Below are positions 1 to 9,273 of a stretch of DNA of 50,091 nt, in pieces. Positions within the stretch are counted from its first letter, which is position 1. Every line of letters starts with the position of its first letter. Below the pieces are notes generated by a model, which ran no database searches, was not told the origin of the DNA, and saw nothing but the letters and a program-made list of their open reading frames with translations. Position numbers and translations under genes: made by a program. Origin of the DNA: Marine Group III euryarchaeote CG-Epi1. Lineage in GTDB: Archaea > Thermoplasmatota > Poseidoniia > MGIII > CG-Epi1. The stretch is from positions 1 to 50,091 of the forward strand of contig MIZA01000002.1 of NCBI GenBank assembly GCA_001875345.1, read 5' to 3'.

Positions 1-3000
1 CCCTTTCTCCAGTTTTTCCGGTCTGAAAATAAGCCTTGATATTATTATTTTGTTGAACTTCATCCAAAAATAATTCTATAGCAGTTTCATTCTTGCCTCT
101 GTTAATGTCCAAATAAATCCAAGGAGTAACTGGAGACCAATCACCTAAATCTAAATTTATTTTATCAGGTTCACCAAACTCAGTAGATAATTTTGCAGAG
201 GTCAAAGTTCCTTCTAAATACATTCTAAGGACATCTCCACGATCGTCTTGCCTTAACAAAATACCATGAGTCCAAGTGGTATCCATCTCAGTAGTATTGC
301 CTGATTCAATGCCTAATATTATTCTTGAAGGTGCACTTGACGAACTAAAGTTTGCGTAAATATCATCCCCCAATTCAATATCTAAATCTACTCTTTCAGG
401 AACTTCTGGAATTGAAAGTTCAAGATTAGTTGCTGATTCTTCATCGACAATAGATGCAAATAAAGAACCTAGCTGTTTGTTAGTTAAGAGAGAAACATTG
501 CCCACAATTGGCCCCTCTGAATCTTCTAAATCAGAGAGGAAAATCGAAGCATTAACATCTACTTCCTCAGGTAAATCATCTATTCGAAGTAAAACACTTC
601 TGTTAGCAAAATTTGTGACATCTACTAGAATACTACTCATCGCTGGAGAATCGTTATTAAAATCCTCAAGAACAACATCTACAGTCGTTCCTACGTCTTC
701 AACATCGAGTAAATTAAGAGATACTTTAGGTGAAATCCCTGTGATGTAAACTTTCGCATCCATTCCACCGTCATCTGACATGTTAAGTGAAACGCCTTCA
801 ACCCAATTTGTTACAAGACCTTCAGTTTCACCAAGTTGCAAATCCAATGCTAAGAAATCTATAGGTTGATTTGAGCTAATATCAACTCCAAAATTACTTT
901 CTCGAATATCTAGTGTTAAATTCATATCACTCGGTAATCTAGGAATTAATGCTTCGAGATGATATGGATTCTCATCTTCTTTTTGATCTATAACTAAGTA
1001 AATTGGTCCAACTGGTTGATCCGTTTTAAATTGTATATCTCCAGTTAATGTCAAGTTATCAACAGTTGCATTAAGAACCAAATCTGCATTTAATTCTAAA
1101 TCTAACCCTGTTGGAATTCCTTCTATAAATGCAGTTACCTCTGGACCAATTATTCCTTCCTCTCTAAAAATAATGTAATCTGATCTATCTGCATAATTAA
1201 AATCTGCTAATTCTAATTCCAAATCAATTTTATCTCCTCTGGAGGTATAATTAGCATCTACTGTTTGTGGTAGATCTTTGAAGAGCATACGTGCTCCAAG
1301 AATAGTTTCCTCGCCAATGTCTTTCTGACTAGACCAAAGACCTTCGACCCATACTGGTTCTTCGTCCAACAATGAAATGTTACCTTTGTCAACCCAAGCA
1401 GTAACAGAAACCGTTTCATCAACATCATAAAAGAAACGAGCAACTGTTTCAAATGATTCAACGTTAGTAACTAAATTAATTGATAATCCAGCAACAGTAT
1501 CTACCAGCGCCTTACCTAACTCAGATAAAGCTTCAATAAATTGTGCAACGTCTTCTAAATCATTTACTTCAGAGACATCTCCTCCAAGAATTGCTGTTGA
1601 ATTCAAAAGAGGAACTGCTACTACAATTTCGGCAGGAAGACTGTCGACAAAAACATAAGCGTCGAGGCCCTTATGATCTTCCTCATACTCCGTGTCATCA
1701 ATGGCACCTACTTTGAACTGAACTGGCTGCCTATGAGTGATCTTAAAGTCTGCTAATTCTCCAGAACCATCGCCATCAAGTCGCAAAGATTGTATCCAAT
1801 CTAAATCTCCTGATAAACTAGCTATCTCATTATCCTGACCCATGTTGTCCTGATAAAGCATAACTGAACTCCCATTATAGTTAGAAGTATCCCATACCCA
1901 TCCTGTGGCCTTTCCAGCCTCAGTAACATTAGTTATTAAAAATGAAAAATTAAACCAACTATCCGTAACAAGTCTAAGATCACCTCCAGAACTTACAATT
2001 TCAGCTGAACCTGGAAGATGTTCCAAGCGAATTCTTGAGTATATGTCACCTGCAAAGCTAGTAAAAGTAATATGATCAATTAGTTGATCTGAATTATTTC
2101 CTCCAGCATATTGAAGATTACCATTATCTATGTTTAAATTAATATTTGAAGGAACATTACTCAAGGTTATGTTAGCCCAGTGAGTAGTTTCTTGACTATT
2201 ACTTATGCCTTCAAAATAAACCCTAAATGGCTTATCACGAGAAGGCTTCATATCTAAAGAAACATTAGTGAAACCATCCTTAGAATAAAAACTAATATCT
2301 CCTATTTCAGTAACACGTGCGCTAAAACTATAGTCAAGGTTCTTTTGGGAAATTGAAGAGCGGTTGTTTGGAGCATTGCTGTCTAGGAAAGCTGATTGAT
2401 TGTAAATTGCAAAGAAATCATCACCGCTACCATCATCTAAATCAAGATACTTATCACTAGTAAGGAATACGAAAAGATTTTCTAAATAAGCCAACTCATC
2501 TTCTCTAGTTCTCATAATTACATCTACTTCACCATCACCCTCACCAATAGTTGACTGTAAGACTGCCTGAGGAATTGATCTTAATAAATCACCAACATAT
2601 ACTATTCGACCTGCTAAACCTAATAATAGATCACTAATCAAGCCACCTACTGCAGAATCATCAACCGCAGTTGGATCTGCATCATCAAATGCATTATCAT
2701 TGGAATCATCAAGATTTAAATTTCCTTGCAGTACTAAGCTTTCGGGTAAATTAGTAATTTCTAATCCTGTGAATAATTTATAGTCATGATCGCTCCATGT
2801 AGGTTCTCTGCCATCTTCTGTGTAGTACTCATAATCGCCATAAACAATCGAATCAATAGATTCAGTTGTGTGAAATTCAATAACTGTCCAATTCCTTTCT
2901 GAGGTTGATTCATTTCTTACTTCTAACCACAGGGAAGCTTCCGGCATGTTTAATTCGTTAAGACAAATTTCGTCTCCTCCTAAAATTATCTCACAAACAG

Positions 3001-4528
3001 GCACCCCTTCGACATCTGCTACAATGTGTGATAAGAAAGAATCTGAACCATCTGAAGGTTGAACATTGTATTCATAATACTCAAAACCTAAATTGAATTT
3101 TTTATTAGTTTCATCTAATTCTTTAGTCTCCGTTGAAGGCGCATAAAGCTCAATAGAATCAGTTTCTACACCATCTTCTGTTTTTGAAACTAATCTGATT
3201 CTTAATTCATCAGGAACTTTACCTCTAGGGTTTGAAAGATCTGCTTTAATGAATGTAATCTCTTCAAGAGCATCACCAGGATTAGCGAAAGTACCTTTAC
3301 TCCAATTGTATTTGAGATAACCTATGGCAATATCAAGAGAATCAATTCCATTATTGAATGGATCTCCTGAAATATTATTCATGTTGACTGAGATTTCATA
3401 TGGTGCATTCACAAAATCTGCATCACCTGGATTTATGCCAATTCCACCGCCGTCAGGACCTATTGTAAAAACAAATTCTTCAATTACTACTCCTAAGGAA
3501 TACTCTGCCGGAATTTCACCTGGGCTAAAGTGACTATTAATTCCCCAAACATAGGTCTGATCGTCGTTATTTTCGTCTTGATATGTTAAACCTCTAACAA
3601 TAGCCACATCCAAAGTTTGATTCAAATTATCTCCAATCTCTTGAAATTCAATAGCTATACCTAAATTCGCTTCAATACCAACATCTCCATTAATTGGATT
3701 TAAATCTGTTTGATCATTAATGATATCATTAATCACTGGGACAAGTCTAACTCTAATATCGTTTATACCATCTTCATTTACATCTATTGTTTCCCATGAA
3801 GTATCACTTTGGTCAATTCCGTTAATTAATGCAGATACTAAAGCTGCTGCAACTCCTTCAAAACCAAATTGTTCAAACCATGCAGATAAGATAGCTGTAG
3901 AGGCTCCCCATATTGTTGAAATTAGGTTAGCATTTTCTACACCCTCTTCACAAGGTTCACCAGGTAAAGGTGATTCTCCACATCCGCCTACGTCAATGAC
4001 GCCATTTCCGTTGGCATCATATGCCCAATAAATCAAGTAAGTATCAGTAAACAATGAAGCTGCTGAACCCAAAAATGACTCTTGATAAAAATCAGCTTCA
4101 CCTAGCATTGTTTCGATTATATCAGCTCTGATAGGTTCGGGGTCATTTACCTCAAATGGAACTAACCCTCTATCCGAAAAATCATAATTTACGGTTTCAT
4201 AATCTACTGTGGCATTGACATTATCATTTTCATTTTTGGAATTTAATAAAATTTCTCTATTATCTAACAAAGAGAAATCAAGTTCATTACCCTCGTGAAG
4301 TGAACGAAGAAAATTTAATTCATTTACAACCGTTTCATCAATCTCATCATTTCTCTGATTAACACTTTCAAAAAAAGTGTCAAGTTCTTTTGCAGTTCCG
4401 TAGTCGGCTTGTATAACTGCAGGACCTGTAGCAGTAGGAACTAAAACTACTTGAAGAAAAAGGACTGAAAATACTAAGAAAGTAATCACTCGTTTTTTGC
4501 GAAATGCGCTAAAGAGCGATACGTTCAT
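1..4528 (-). CDS. Giant secreted repeat protein, 3' end beyond window (partial)
   Basis: The reading frame is open for 1509 codons from an ATG at 4528 to the window edge, so the C-terminus is missing. The first 35 residues are a basic stretch followed by a hydrophobic segment, i.e. a signal peptide or anchor. The rest is acidic and Asn/Asp/Ser-rich with many N-glycosylation sequons, as expected for an archaeal surface protein. I recognise no catalytic domain. About ten copies of a short motif (Leu/Ile-Pro-x-x-Val/Leu-x-Leu-x-Leu) recur, with roughly 50-65 residue spacing in the part encoded by 380-1270, suggesting tandem beta-rich modules. A TATA box 22-29 bases upstream of the ATG supports this start and a leaderless mRNA. 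It is divergent from ftsZ. Secretion is well supported; function is unknown. Confidence 0.85.
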   Translation of the reverse strand, partial: MNVSLFSAFRKKRVITFLVFSVLFLQVVLVPTATGPAVIQADYGTAKELDTFFESVNQRNDEIDETVVNELNFLRSLHEGNELDFSLLDNREILLNSKNENDNVNATVDYETVNYDFSDRGLVPFEVNDPEPIRADIIETMLGEADFYQESFLGSAASLFTDTYLIYWAYDANGNGVIDVGGCGESPLPGEPCEEGVENANLISTIWGASTAILSAWFEQFGFEGVAAALVSALINGIDQSDTSWETIDVNEDGINDIRVRLVPVINDIINDQTDLNPINGDVGIEANLGIAIEFQEIGDNLNQTLDVAIVRGLTYQDENNDDQTYVWGINSHFSPGEIPAEYSLGVVIEEFVFTIGPDGGGIGINPGDADFVNAPYEISVNMNNISGDPFNNGIDSLDIAIGYLKYNWSKGTFANPGDALEEITFIKADLSNPRGKVPDELRIRLVSKTEDGVETDSIELYAPSTETKELDETNKKFNLGFEYYEYNVQPSDGSDSFLSHIVADVEGVPVCEIILGGDEICLNELNMPEASLWLEVRNESTSERNWTVIEFHTTESIDSIVYGDYEYYTEDGREPTWSDHDYKLFTGLEITNLPESLVLQGNLNLDDSNDNAFDDADPTAVDDSAVGGLISDLLLGLAGRIVYVGDLLRSIPQAVLQSTIGEGDGEVDVIMRTREDELAYLENLFVFLTSDKYLDLDDGSGDDFFAIYNQSAFLDSNAPNNRSSISQKNLDYSFSARVTEIGDISFYSKDGFTNVSLDMKPSRDKPFRVYFEGISNSQETTHWANITLSNVPSNINLNIDNGNLQYAGGNNSDQLIDHITFTSFAGDIYSRIRLEHLPGSAEIVSSGGDLRLVTDSWFNFSFLITNVTEAGKATGWVWDTSNYNGSSVMLYQDNMGQDNEIASLSGDLDWIQSLRLDGDGSGELADFKITHRQPVQFKVGAIDDTEYEEDHKGLDAYVFVDSLPAEIVVAVPLLNSTAILGGDVSEVNDLEDVAQFIEALSELGKALVDTVAGLSINLVTNVESFETVARFFYDVDETVSVTAWVDKGNISLLDEEPVWVEGLWSSQKDIGEETILGARMLFKDLPQTVDANYTSRGDKIDLELELADFNYADRSDYIIFREEGIIGPEVTAFIEGIPTGLDLELNADLVLNATVDNLTLTGDIQFKTDQPVGPIYLVIDQKEDENPYHLEALIPRLPSDMNLTLDIRESNFGVDISSNQPIDFLALDLQLGETEGLVTNWVEGVSLNMSDDGGMDAKVYITGISPKVSLNLLDVEDVGTTVDVVLEDFNNDSPAMSSILVDVTNFANRSVLLRIDDLPEEVDVNASIFLSDLEDSEGPIVGNVSLLTNKQLGSLFASIVDEESATNLELSIPEVPERVDLDIELGDDIYANFSSSSAPSRIILGIESGNTTEMDTTWTHGILLRQDDRGDVLRMYLEGTLTSAKLSTEFGEPDKINLDLGDWSPVTPWIYLDINRGKNETAIELFLDEVQQNNNIKAYFQTGKTGER

Positions 4529-4549
4529 TGGTTATTTAGAATCCAATGC

Positions 4550-4557
4550 TATAAATA
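4550..4557 (-). promoter_or_regulatory. TATA box of the giant secreted protein gene
   Basis: On the minus strand the site reads TATTTATA, centred about 25 bases upstream of the ATG at 4528. This spacing fits a leaderless archaeal transcript starting at or next to the start codon. Confidence 0.6.
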
Positions 4558-4586
4558 AGGTATTAGTCGTAAAAAAAGATGATTGA

Positions 4587-4595
4587 TTTTATATA
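4587..4595 (+). promoter_or_regulatory. TATA box of the ftsZ-secE-nusG-rpl11 operon
   Basis: TTTTATATA is centred 27 bases before the ftsZ ATG. No Shine-Dalgarno lies between it and the start, so the operon mRNA is probably leaderless. It is divergent from the TATA box at 4550-4557; the two cores are about 30 bases apart. Confidence 0.6.
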
Positions 4596-4617
4596 GTGAA
4601 CTAAACTCGATTAAATA

Positions 4618-5709
4618 ATGAATGATGACCCCCTGCAAGAAGCACTAGCCGACGAAGGTGCTTTTACAGGTGAAACTGATGAAAGTGAATTGCAGGCTTT
4701 GGTATCAAGACTACAAACCAACATTCTTATCATAGGAAGTGGAGGAGCTGGAAACAATACGCTGCTTAGGTTGTACAAGGAAGGAATGACTTCACTAGAA
4801 CTTTTAGCCGTAAATACCGATGCTCAACACCTGTTAAACACAAGTGTTCCTCACAGAATGCTTATCGGAAAAGTTTTGACAAAGGGACTAGGGGCAGGTT
4901 CTGAACCTAATGTTGGTGAGGGAGCTGCTGAAGAAGCACGTCACGAAATTTTAGAAGCTTGTAGAGATGCGGATATTGTCTTTCTCACTGGAGGACTAGG
5001 TGGAGGTACAGGAACAGGGTCTTTGCCCGTAATTGCCAAATTAGCTAAAGAGAGCGGCGCACTGACAATTGCAATTGTTACTTTACCATTTAGCAATGAA
5101 GGTGCAAGAAGATCTCGCAATGCAAGAATCGGACTTGAAAAATTAAGGAAGTGTGCAGATACAGTAATTGTTATACCCAATGATAAACTTCTTACAGATG
5201 ATATTGCACAATTACCTCTAAACTTAGCATTCAGACAAGCTGATGAAATATTAGGTAATGCAATCAAATGTATGACTGAAATTACATCCCACAGCGGACT
5301 TGTAAACATAGATTTTGCAGATATGCGTTCTATTATGTCCAGTGGTGGTGTTGCAATGATAGGAATGGGTGAAGGACAAGGTGCTAATCGTGCATCTGAT
5401 GCTGTAACTGCAGCATTAACATCTCCATTACTTGAATTAGATATAGAAGATTCAAAAGGTGCTCTAGTAAATGTGACAGGTGGTGACGATATGACACTTC
5501 AAGAAGCTCACGAAGTTGTGAGAGAAGTTCATAGTAAGATTAATAAAGATGCTCGAATCATTTGGGGAGCTTCGATAGATTCTACTCTCGAGCATCAAAT
5601 TCGTGTGATGCTTGTAGTTACTGGTGTCAAATCTTCTCAGATATTGGGACCTCCCGACGGAGTAGATGACGGAATGCAAAGTAAATACGGAATAGATTTC
5701 GTACATTAG
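4618..5709 (+). CDS. ftsZ: Cell division GTPase FtsZ
   Basis: A tubulin-like GTPase that polymerises into the division ring. Residues 35-50 carry the nucleotide-binding start (IIGSGGAGNNT), residues about 125-135 the tubulin signature GGLGGGTGTGS, and GLVNIDFADMR near residue 228 is the T7 loop that completes the GTPase site of the next subunit. At 363 residues it has normal length for the core, with an acidic N-terminal extension of about 30 residues and a short C-terminal tail. The order ftsZ-secE-nusG-rpl11 is conserved in many euryarchaea and matches the FtsZ1 group; the FtsZ1/FtsZ2 assignment is inference from context. It leads the operon behind a TATA box. Confidence 0.96.
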   Translation: MNDDPLQEALADEGAFTGETDESELQALVSRLQTNILIIGSGGAGNNTLLRLYKEGMTSLELLAVNTDAQHLLNTSVPHRMLIGKVLTKGLGAGSEPNVGEGAAEEARHEILEACRDADIVFLTGGLGGGTGTGSLPVIAKLAKESGALTIAIVTLPFSNEGARRSRNARIGLEKLRKCADTVIVIPNDKLLTDDIAQLPLNLAFRQADEILGNAIKCMTEITSHSGLVNIDFADMRSIMSSGGVAMIGMGEGQGANRASDAVTAALTSPLLELDIEDSKGALVNVTGGDDMTLQEAHEVVREVHSKINKDARIIWGASIDSTLEHQIRVMLVVTGVKSSQILGPPDGVDDGMQSKYGIDFVH

Positions 5710-5713
5710 CAAA

Positions 5714-5953
5714 ATGAGCTTTATCAACAAAGTATGGAAAACGCAACAGAAACTTGAAGAACGTTTCAAGAGAATCGGAAGAGGTCAATACGGCCGAGTT
5801 TTACGATTAGCACGTAAACCAACTACCGATGAATTTGTGAAAAGTTCATGGGTTGTTGGAATTGGAATAGCAATTGTTGGATTTATTGGATTTGTCGTAT
5901 ATTATGTATGGCTCAAAGCTCCACCTATTGTGGCAGATTTATTAGGAATTTAA
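5714..5953 (+). CDS. secE: Preprotein translocase subunit SecE (Sec61 gamma)
   Basis: A 79-residue protein with a basic amphipathic N-terminal half (residues 1-42, many Arg/Lys) and one membrane span at about 46-70. This is the normal archaeal SecE/Sss1 layout. It clamps the SecY channel in the cytoplasmic membrane. The start lies 4 bases after the ftsZ stop, and nusG starts 2 bases after its own stop, so it is translated from the same mRNA. Small size makes sequence identity weak alone, but length, topology and position before nusG agree. Confidence 0.93.
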   Translation: MSFINKVWKTQQKLEERFKRIGRGQYGRVLRLARKPTTDEFVKSSWVVGIGIAIVGFIGFVVYYVWLKAPPIVADLLGI

Positions 5954-5955
5954 AA

Positions 5956-6510
5956 ATGGCAAAATTCGTTGAAGAAGAAGAAAAAACTGAAGAAGTGGTG
6001 AATGAACCTTCATCCGATACACAGATTTACACTATGAAATCACAAATCGGACATGAAAGAACTGCTAGTGAGAGACTAGCCGATAGGGTACGAAGAAGCG
6101 GAGCGCCAATTTATGCTATTTTAGCACCTTCGAAACTTCGTGGTTTTATTTTTGTAGAAACTGATAGTCCTGAAGCATTACGTGATAATCTAAAAGGATT
6201 AACACACGCTCGTGGAATGGTCATGAACAAAGGAGTTGGTTATGGACGCTCTAAACAACCCGACACTTTTGGTACTGTAACACTTGAAGAATTAACTCCG
6301 CACTTAACACCTCCTCCTGCAGTTACAGGTATAGAAGAGGGAAACATTGTAGAAGTTATTTCTGGTCCTTTCAAAGGAGAAAAAGCAAGAGTACAACGTA
6401 TTGATCAAGCCAAAGAAGAAGTTACTGTGGAATTATTCGAAGCAATGGTTCCTATTCCAATAACTGTTAGAGGAGATCACGTAAGAGTTCTAGAAAAAGA
6501 GGCAAATTAA
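5956..6510 (+). CDS. nusG: Transcription elongation factor NusG/Spt5
   Basis: This 184-residue protein binds RNA polymerase (with Spt4) and promotes processive elongation. An acidic N-terminal tail of about 20 residues is followed by the NGN domain (about 24-115, with the ILAPSKLRGFIFVE strand-helix core) and a KOW domain (about 128-180, EGNIVEVISGPFKGEKA). The frame is open further upstream to 5848, but that part overlaps secE; the ATG at 5956, two bases after the secE stop, gives the expected archaeal length and is chosen. Its stop overlaps the rpl11 start as TAATG. Confidence 0.95.
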   Translation: MAKFVEEEEKTEEVVNEPSSDTQIYTMKSQIGHERTASERLADRVRRSGAPIYAILAPSKLRGFIFVETDSPEALRDNLKGLTHARGMVMNKGVGYGRSKQPDTFGTVTLEELTPHLTPPPAVTGIEEGNIVEVISGPFKGEKARVQRIDQAKEEVTVELFEAMVPIPITVRGDHVRVLEKEAN

Positions 6511-6980
6511 TGGGTGAAACAATAGAAGCACTAGTAGACGCAGGTAAAGCATCCGCAGGACCGCCACTAGGTCCATCGTTAGGACCAACCGGCGTTAACG
6601 TAAAAGATGTAGTAGATGAAATAAATTCAAAAACTAAAGAAATGGCTGGTATGCAAGTTCCAGTTAAAATCAAAATTGATGACAATAAAGGATTCACTAT
6701 AGACATAGGAACACCTCCTGCTTCATCTTTGATAAAACAAGTATTAGGAATAGAGAAAGGATCTGGGGAAGCTGGTTCTGTGGTTGCTGCAGATATGACT
6801 CTTGATCAGGCAATTACTGTCGCTAAACAAAAGGGACCTGGATTAACTGGTGGAGACATCAAAGCAATGACTTCCGAAATTTTGGGTGTTGCAAAATCTA
6901 TGGGACTTAGCTGTGAAGGTAAAGATCCAAAAGAAATTCAAGCATCTATCAAATCAGGAAGTTTAGACGACCGATTTTAA
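6510..6980 (+). CDS. rpl11: Ribosomal protein L11 (uL11)
   Basis: uL11 binds 23S rRNA at the GTPase-associated centre. The N-terminus has the diagnostic Pro/Gly-rich switch (AGPPLGPSLGPTGVNV, residues 16-31), and the C-terminal rRNA-binding domain has the conserved PPASSLIKQ and KAMTSEILGVAKSMG segments. At 156 residues it has normal archaeal length. Its ATG overlaps the nusG stop by one base (TAATG), implying coupled translation. In many archaea L1, L10 and L12 follow; here the next gene is convergent pyrI, sharing the 4 bases TTAA at the stops, so the usual L1-L10-L12 string must be elsewhere. Confidence 0.97.
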   Translation: MGETIEALVDAGKASAGPPLGPSLGPTGVNVKDVVDEINSKTKEMAGMQVPVKIKIDDNKGFTIDIGTPPASSLIKQVLGIEKGSGEAGSVVAADMTLDQAITVAKQKGPGLTGGDIKAMTSEILGVAKSMGLSCEGKDPKEIQASIKSGSLDDRF

Positions 6981-7435
6981 ATAAATATTATATTGTCTTG
7001 AGCAATTTTACGACCACAATAGACGCATTGTATACTTAATGAATTTCCTTTAATTATATTGAATTTTGTTTTTGCTCCACGCTCGTTATTACTAATACAA
7101 TTATCATTGGAGCAAATAGCAACATTTGAGATTGATTCTGGTAATTCAGCAACATTCTTCTCAGCTACAACAAAATTTCTAATAATATTTACATGAGCTC
7201 CAGGAGATAAAAGTGCCAGCTTTTGAGATTCTGATTCACTTAGTTCTCTGTCTTCTATCTTGATTACATCTTTACTTGAATTTTTCTTACTAGGAACGTG
7301 CATTAGAAGCGTTATAGTAGTTCCCTTATCGATTAAATCTAAGGCATCTAAAACTTTCCTGCCTCTACCTGCCTTTATATGATCTAAAACTGTACCATTT
7401 CTAATTGGCTGAACCCTCATCAAGTTATCACTCAT
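6977..7435 (-). CDS. pyrI: Aspartate carbamoyltransferase regulatory chain PyrI
   Basis: The regulatory subunit that binds nucleotide effectors and docks on PyrB through a zinc domain. The N-terminal allosteric domain (about residues 5-95) shows the family start (VQPIRNGTVLDHI) and the KVLDALDL region. The C-terminal zinc ribbon has all four cysteines, as C-x4-C (CSNDNC) and C-x2-C (CVYC). At 152 residues it has normal length. Its ATG overlaps the pyrB stop by 4 bases, so it is the second gene of a pyrBI operon, and its stop is nested with that of rpl11. Confidence 0.96.
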   Translation of the reverse strand: MSDNLMRVQPIRNGTVLDHIKAGRGRKVLDALDLIDKGTTITLLMHVPSKKNSSKDVIKIEDRELSESESQKLALLSPGAHVNIIRNFVVAEKNVAELPESISNVAICSNDNCISNNERGAKTKFNIIKGNSLSIQCVYCGRKIAQDNIIFI

Positions 7436-8340
7436 TTTTCACCTCCGATTAATTGTTCTAGAAGGGCCATTCTAACTGGCACTCCATTGAAAGCTTGACG
7501 GAAATAAGCTGCATGTTTCGTATCATCAACATCTGTTGATATTTCTGTAACTCTAGGAAGAGGGTGTAATATTCTCATACTCGATTTTGCGTTTTTCAAT
7601 AAATCTGAATCAATTATGTAAGCACTTGCCACTTTTTTATATTCTTCTAAATCTGGGAATCTCTCTTTTTGAATTCGAGTAACGTATAATATGTCTAGAT
7701 CGTTTAGAACGTCTTCAATTGAATTGTGTGAAGACCATTCACAAGATAAATCGTCTGTTACGTAACTTGGCATAGAAAGACTATCAGGAGAAATGAAACT
7801 TAATTTATTGTTAAATTTAGCTAGAGCATGCGAAAGGGAGTGTACTGTTCTTCCATATCGTAAATCTCCCAGCATACCTACATTCAATCCTTCCATTTTA
7901 CCCATTTCTTCGTTAATTGTGAATAAGTCAAGCAATGTCTGCGTTGGATGTTGGCCTGCACCATCTCCTCCATTGATTAATGGAACTTCTGAATTTTCAG
8001 AAGCTAAGCGTGCTGAACCTTCCTGAGGATGCCTCAATAATACTGCATCTGCATATCCTGCAACCATTCTAATTCCATCAACTAATGTTTCTCCCTTCAA
8101 ATGAGATGTGGCTGAAGGATCCGCAAAACCAATACAAGTTCCTCCCAACCTTTGCATAGCAGTTTCAAAAGATAACCGAGTTCTAGTAGATGGTTCAAAG
8201 AAACATGTGGCTAAAATTTTACCATCAAGGCTCTTAGATTTCTTTTTACCTTTTGCAACAGGAACCAACTCTTTTGCACGTTTTAAAACTGATAAAATTT
8301 GCTTTTTGCTTAAATCTGAAATAGAAACTACATGCTTCAT
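7432..8340 (-). CDS. pyrB: Aspartate carbamoyltransferase catalytic chain PyrB
   Basis: Condenses carbamoyl phosphate with aspartate, the committed step of pyrimidine synthesis. The carbamoyl-phosphate motif STRTRLSFE is at about residues 51-59, HPTQTLLDL lies near 131, and the aspartate-binding loop HPLPR is near 260. At 302 residues it is full length. A TATA-like AATTTAAAAA at 8361-8370 is 25 bases upstream of the ATG and no Shine-Dalgarno is present, so a leaderless start is likely. Translationally coupled to pyrI. Confidence 0.97.
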   Translation of the reverse strand: MKHVVSISDLSKKQILSVLKRAKELVPVAKGKKKSKSLDGKILATCFFEPSTRTRLSFETAMQRLGGTCIGFADPSATSHLKGETLVDGIRMVAGYADAVLLRHPQEGSARLASENSEVPLINGGDGAGQHPTQTLLDLFTINEEMGKMEGLNVGMLGDLRYGRTVHSLSHALAKFNNKLSFISPDSLSMPSYVTDDLSCEWSSHNSIEDVLNDLDILYVTRIQKERFPDLEEYKKVASAYIIDSDLLKNAKSSMRILHPLPRVTEISTDVDDTKHAAYFRQAFNGVPVRMALLEQLIGGEK

Positions 8341-8360
8341 AAAACTCTAAAGAAGGGGGC

Positions 8361-8370
8361 TTTTTAAATT
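8361..8370 (-). promoter_or_regulatory. TATA box of pyrBI
   Basis: AATTTAAAAA on the minus strand, centred 25 bases before the pyrB ATG at 8340. The intergenic stretch is only about 40 bases long, leaving little room for other sites. Confidence 0.5.
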
Positions 8371-8381
8371 GGTAATAATAC

Positions 8382-9179
8382 TCAAGATTTTTCAAGATCT
8401 TTAAAAAGAGTTAACATAAAAATTATGTAAAACCCTTCAAAAACTCTACCCAATCCTGTAAAAATAGCATTTACTAAAATGTAAGCCACACTACCATCTT
8501 CACCGACTAAAGTCGCGATGTTGTTTGATATAAATCCTATAACGTAATTATTCAAAATGTACATTACCAACCAGATACCAACTACGTTAAGAGAAACACG
8601 AACGAAATTTCCGCTAACTAAATCTTTACTGTAGCTAAGAGCTCCAAATGCACCTTTACCTCTTAAAACATAACTAAACTGCCAAAAGGCAAAATAAATG
8701 AATAAAATAATTCCTGGAATAATCAATAGAGCAAATCCAACCGCTACAATTGAATAATATAAAATTGCCGTAACAACGTACATTGGGAGCATGGAAGATG
8801 CATCCTTAATTGCTTGAATTGGTGGAATCTTTTCACCTTTTATGGACGAAGCTATAACTCTGATTGTGGCAATCCAAGCTATTCCTGCTATTATTGCTCC
8901 AATAAGCGTTACAATTATTAGCCTGAAAATATCACTTAAGATCTCGTCTAAAAATGAATTTGTGAGACCTTCTGCTAGATCTGGAATAAAATTCGAAAAG
9001 AAAGGAACCAAGAATTCAACGACTAAAAAGAATGGAACCACAATAGTTGCAATAGCAGGCAAATGAAGTAGAAAGAACTTGAAAGATTCACCCAACAAAG
9101 AAAAGAAACCCTTGTCACTTGGTTTAAAAATCTCTGTAGATTTTTCTTCAGTTTCAATAACCATGTCTTCTTCTTCCAT
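8382..9179 (-). CDS. Six-span membrane protein, YciC/GPDPase-membrane-domain-like
   Basis: A 265-residue integral membrane protein with an acidic cytosolic tail (1-30) and about six hydrophobic segments (near 35-60, 85-112, two in 130-180, 200-225, 235-258). The centre has the pattern GFALLIIPGIILF, then an aromatic stretch, then ALSYSKDLVSGNF, which resembles the IPG...A-x-x-S-x-x-L-x-G pattern of the YciC and glycerophosphodiesterase-membrane-domain group. No catalytic residues are visible and the role is unknown. The ATG at 9179 gives this length; however TTTATAG at 9186-9192 lies 26 bases upstream of the in-frame ATG at 9164, which may be the true leaderless start. Divergent from mutL. 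Confidence 0.8.
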   Translation of the reverse strand: MEEEDMVIETEEKSTEIFKPSDKGFFSLLGESFKFFLLHLPAIATIVVPFFLVVEFLVPFFSNFIPDLAEGLTNSFLDEILSDIFRLIIVTLIGAIIAGIAWIATIRVIASSIKGEKIPPIQAIKDASSMLPMYVVTAILYYSIVAVGFALLIIPGIILFIYFAFWQFSYVLRGKGAFGALSYSKDLVSGNFVRVSLNVVGIWLVMYILNNYVIGFISNNIATLVGEDGSVAYILVNAIFTGLGRVFEGFYIIFMLTLFKDLEKS

Positions 9180-9273
9180 AAAATACTATAAACATCTGTC
9201 TTAAAAAATTAGACTCTATTCAATAAATGTGAAAAAAGTGTTTTAGAGGGGGGACAATTGGGTATTAACATTG

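Noticed and set aside
477-749. 90-codon plus-strand frame, with similar frames at 3324-3533 and 3720-4031
   Set aside because: They lie antisense to the continuous 1509-codon minus-strand gene, have Ser/Thr-rich compositions typical of reversed codons, and lack promoters.
4941-5309. 122-codon minus-strand frame inside ftsZ
   Set aside because: Shadow of the ftsZ GTPase domain, which is unmistakable on the plus strand.
5848-5955. Upstream extension of the nusG frame
   Set aside because: It overlaps secE in another frame; the ATG at 5956 gives normal length and follows the secE stop by 2 bases.
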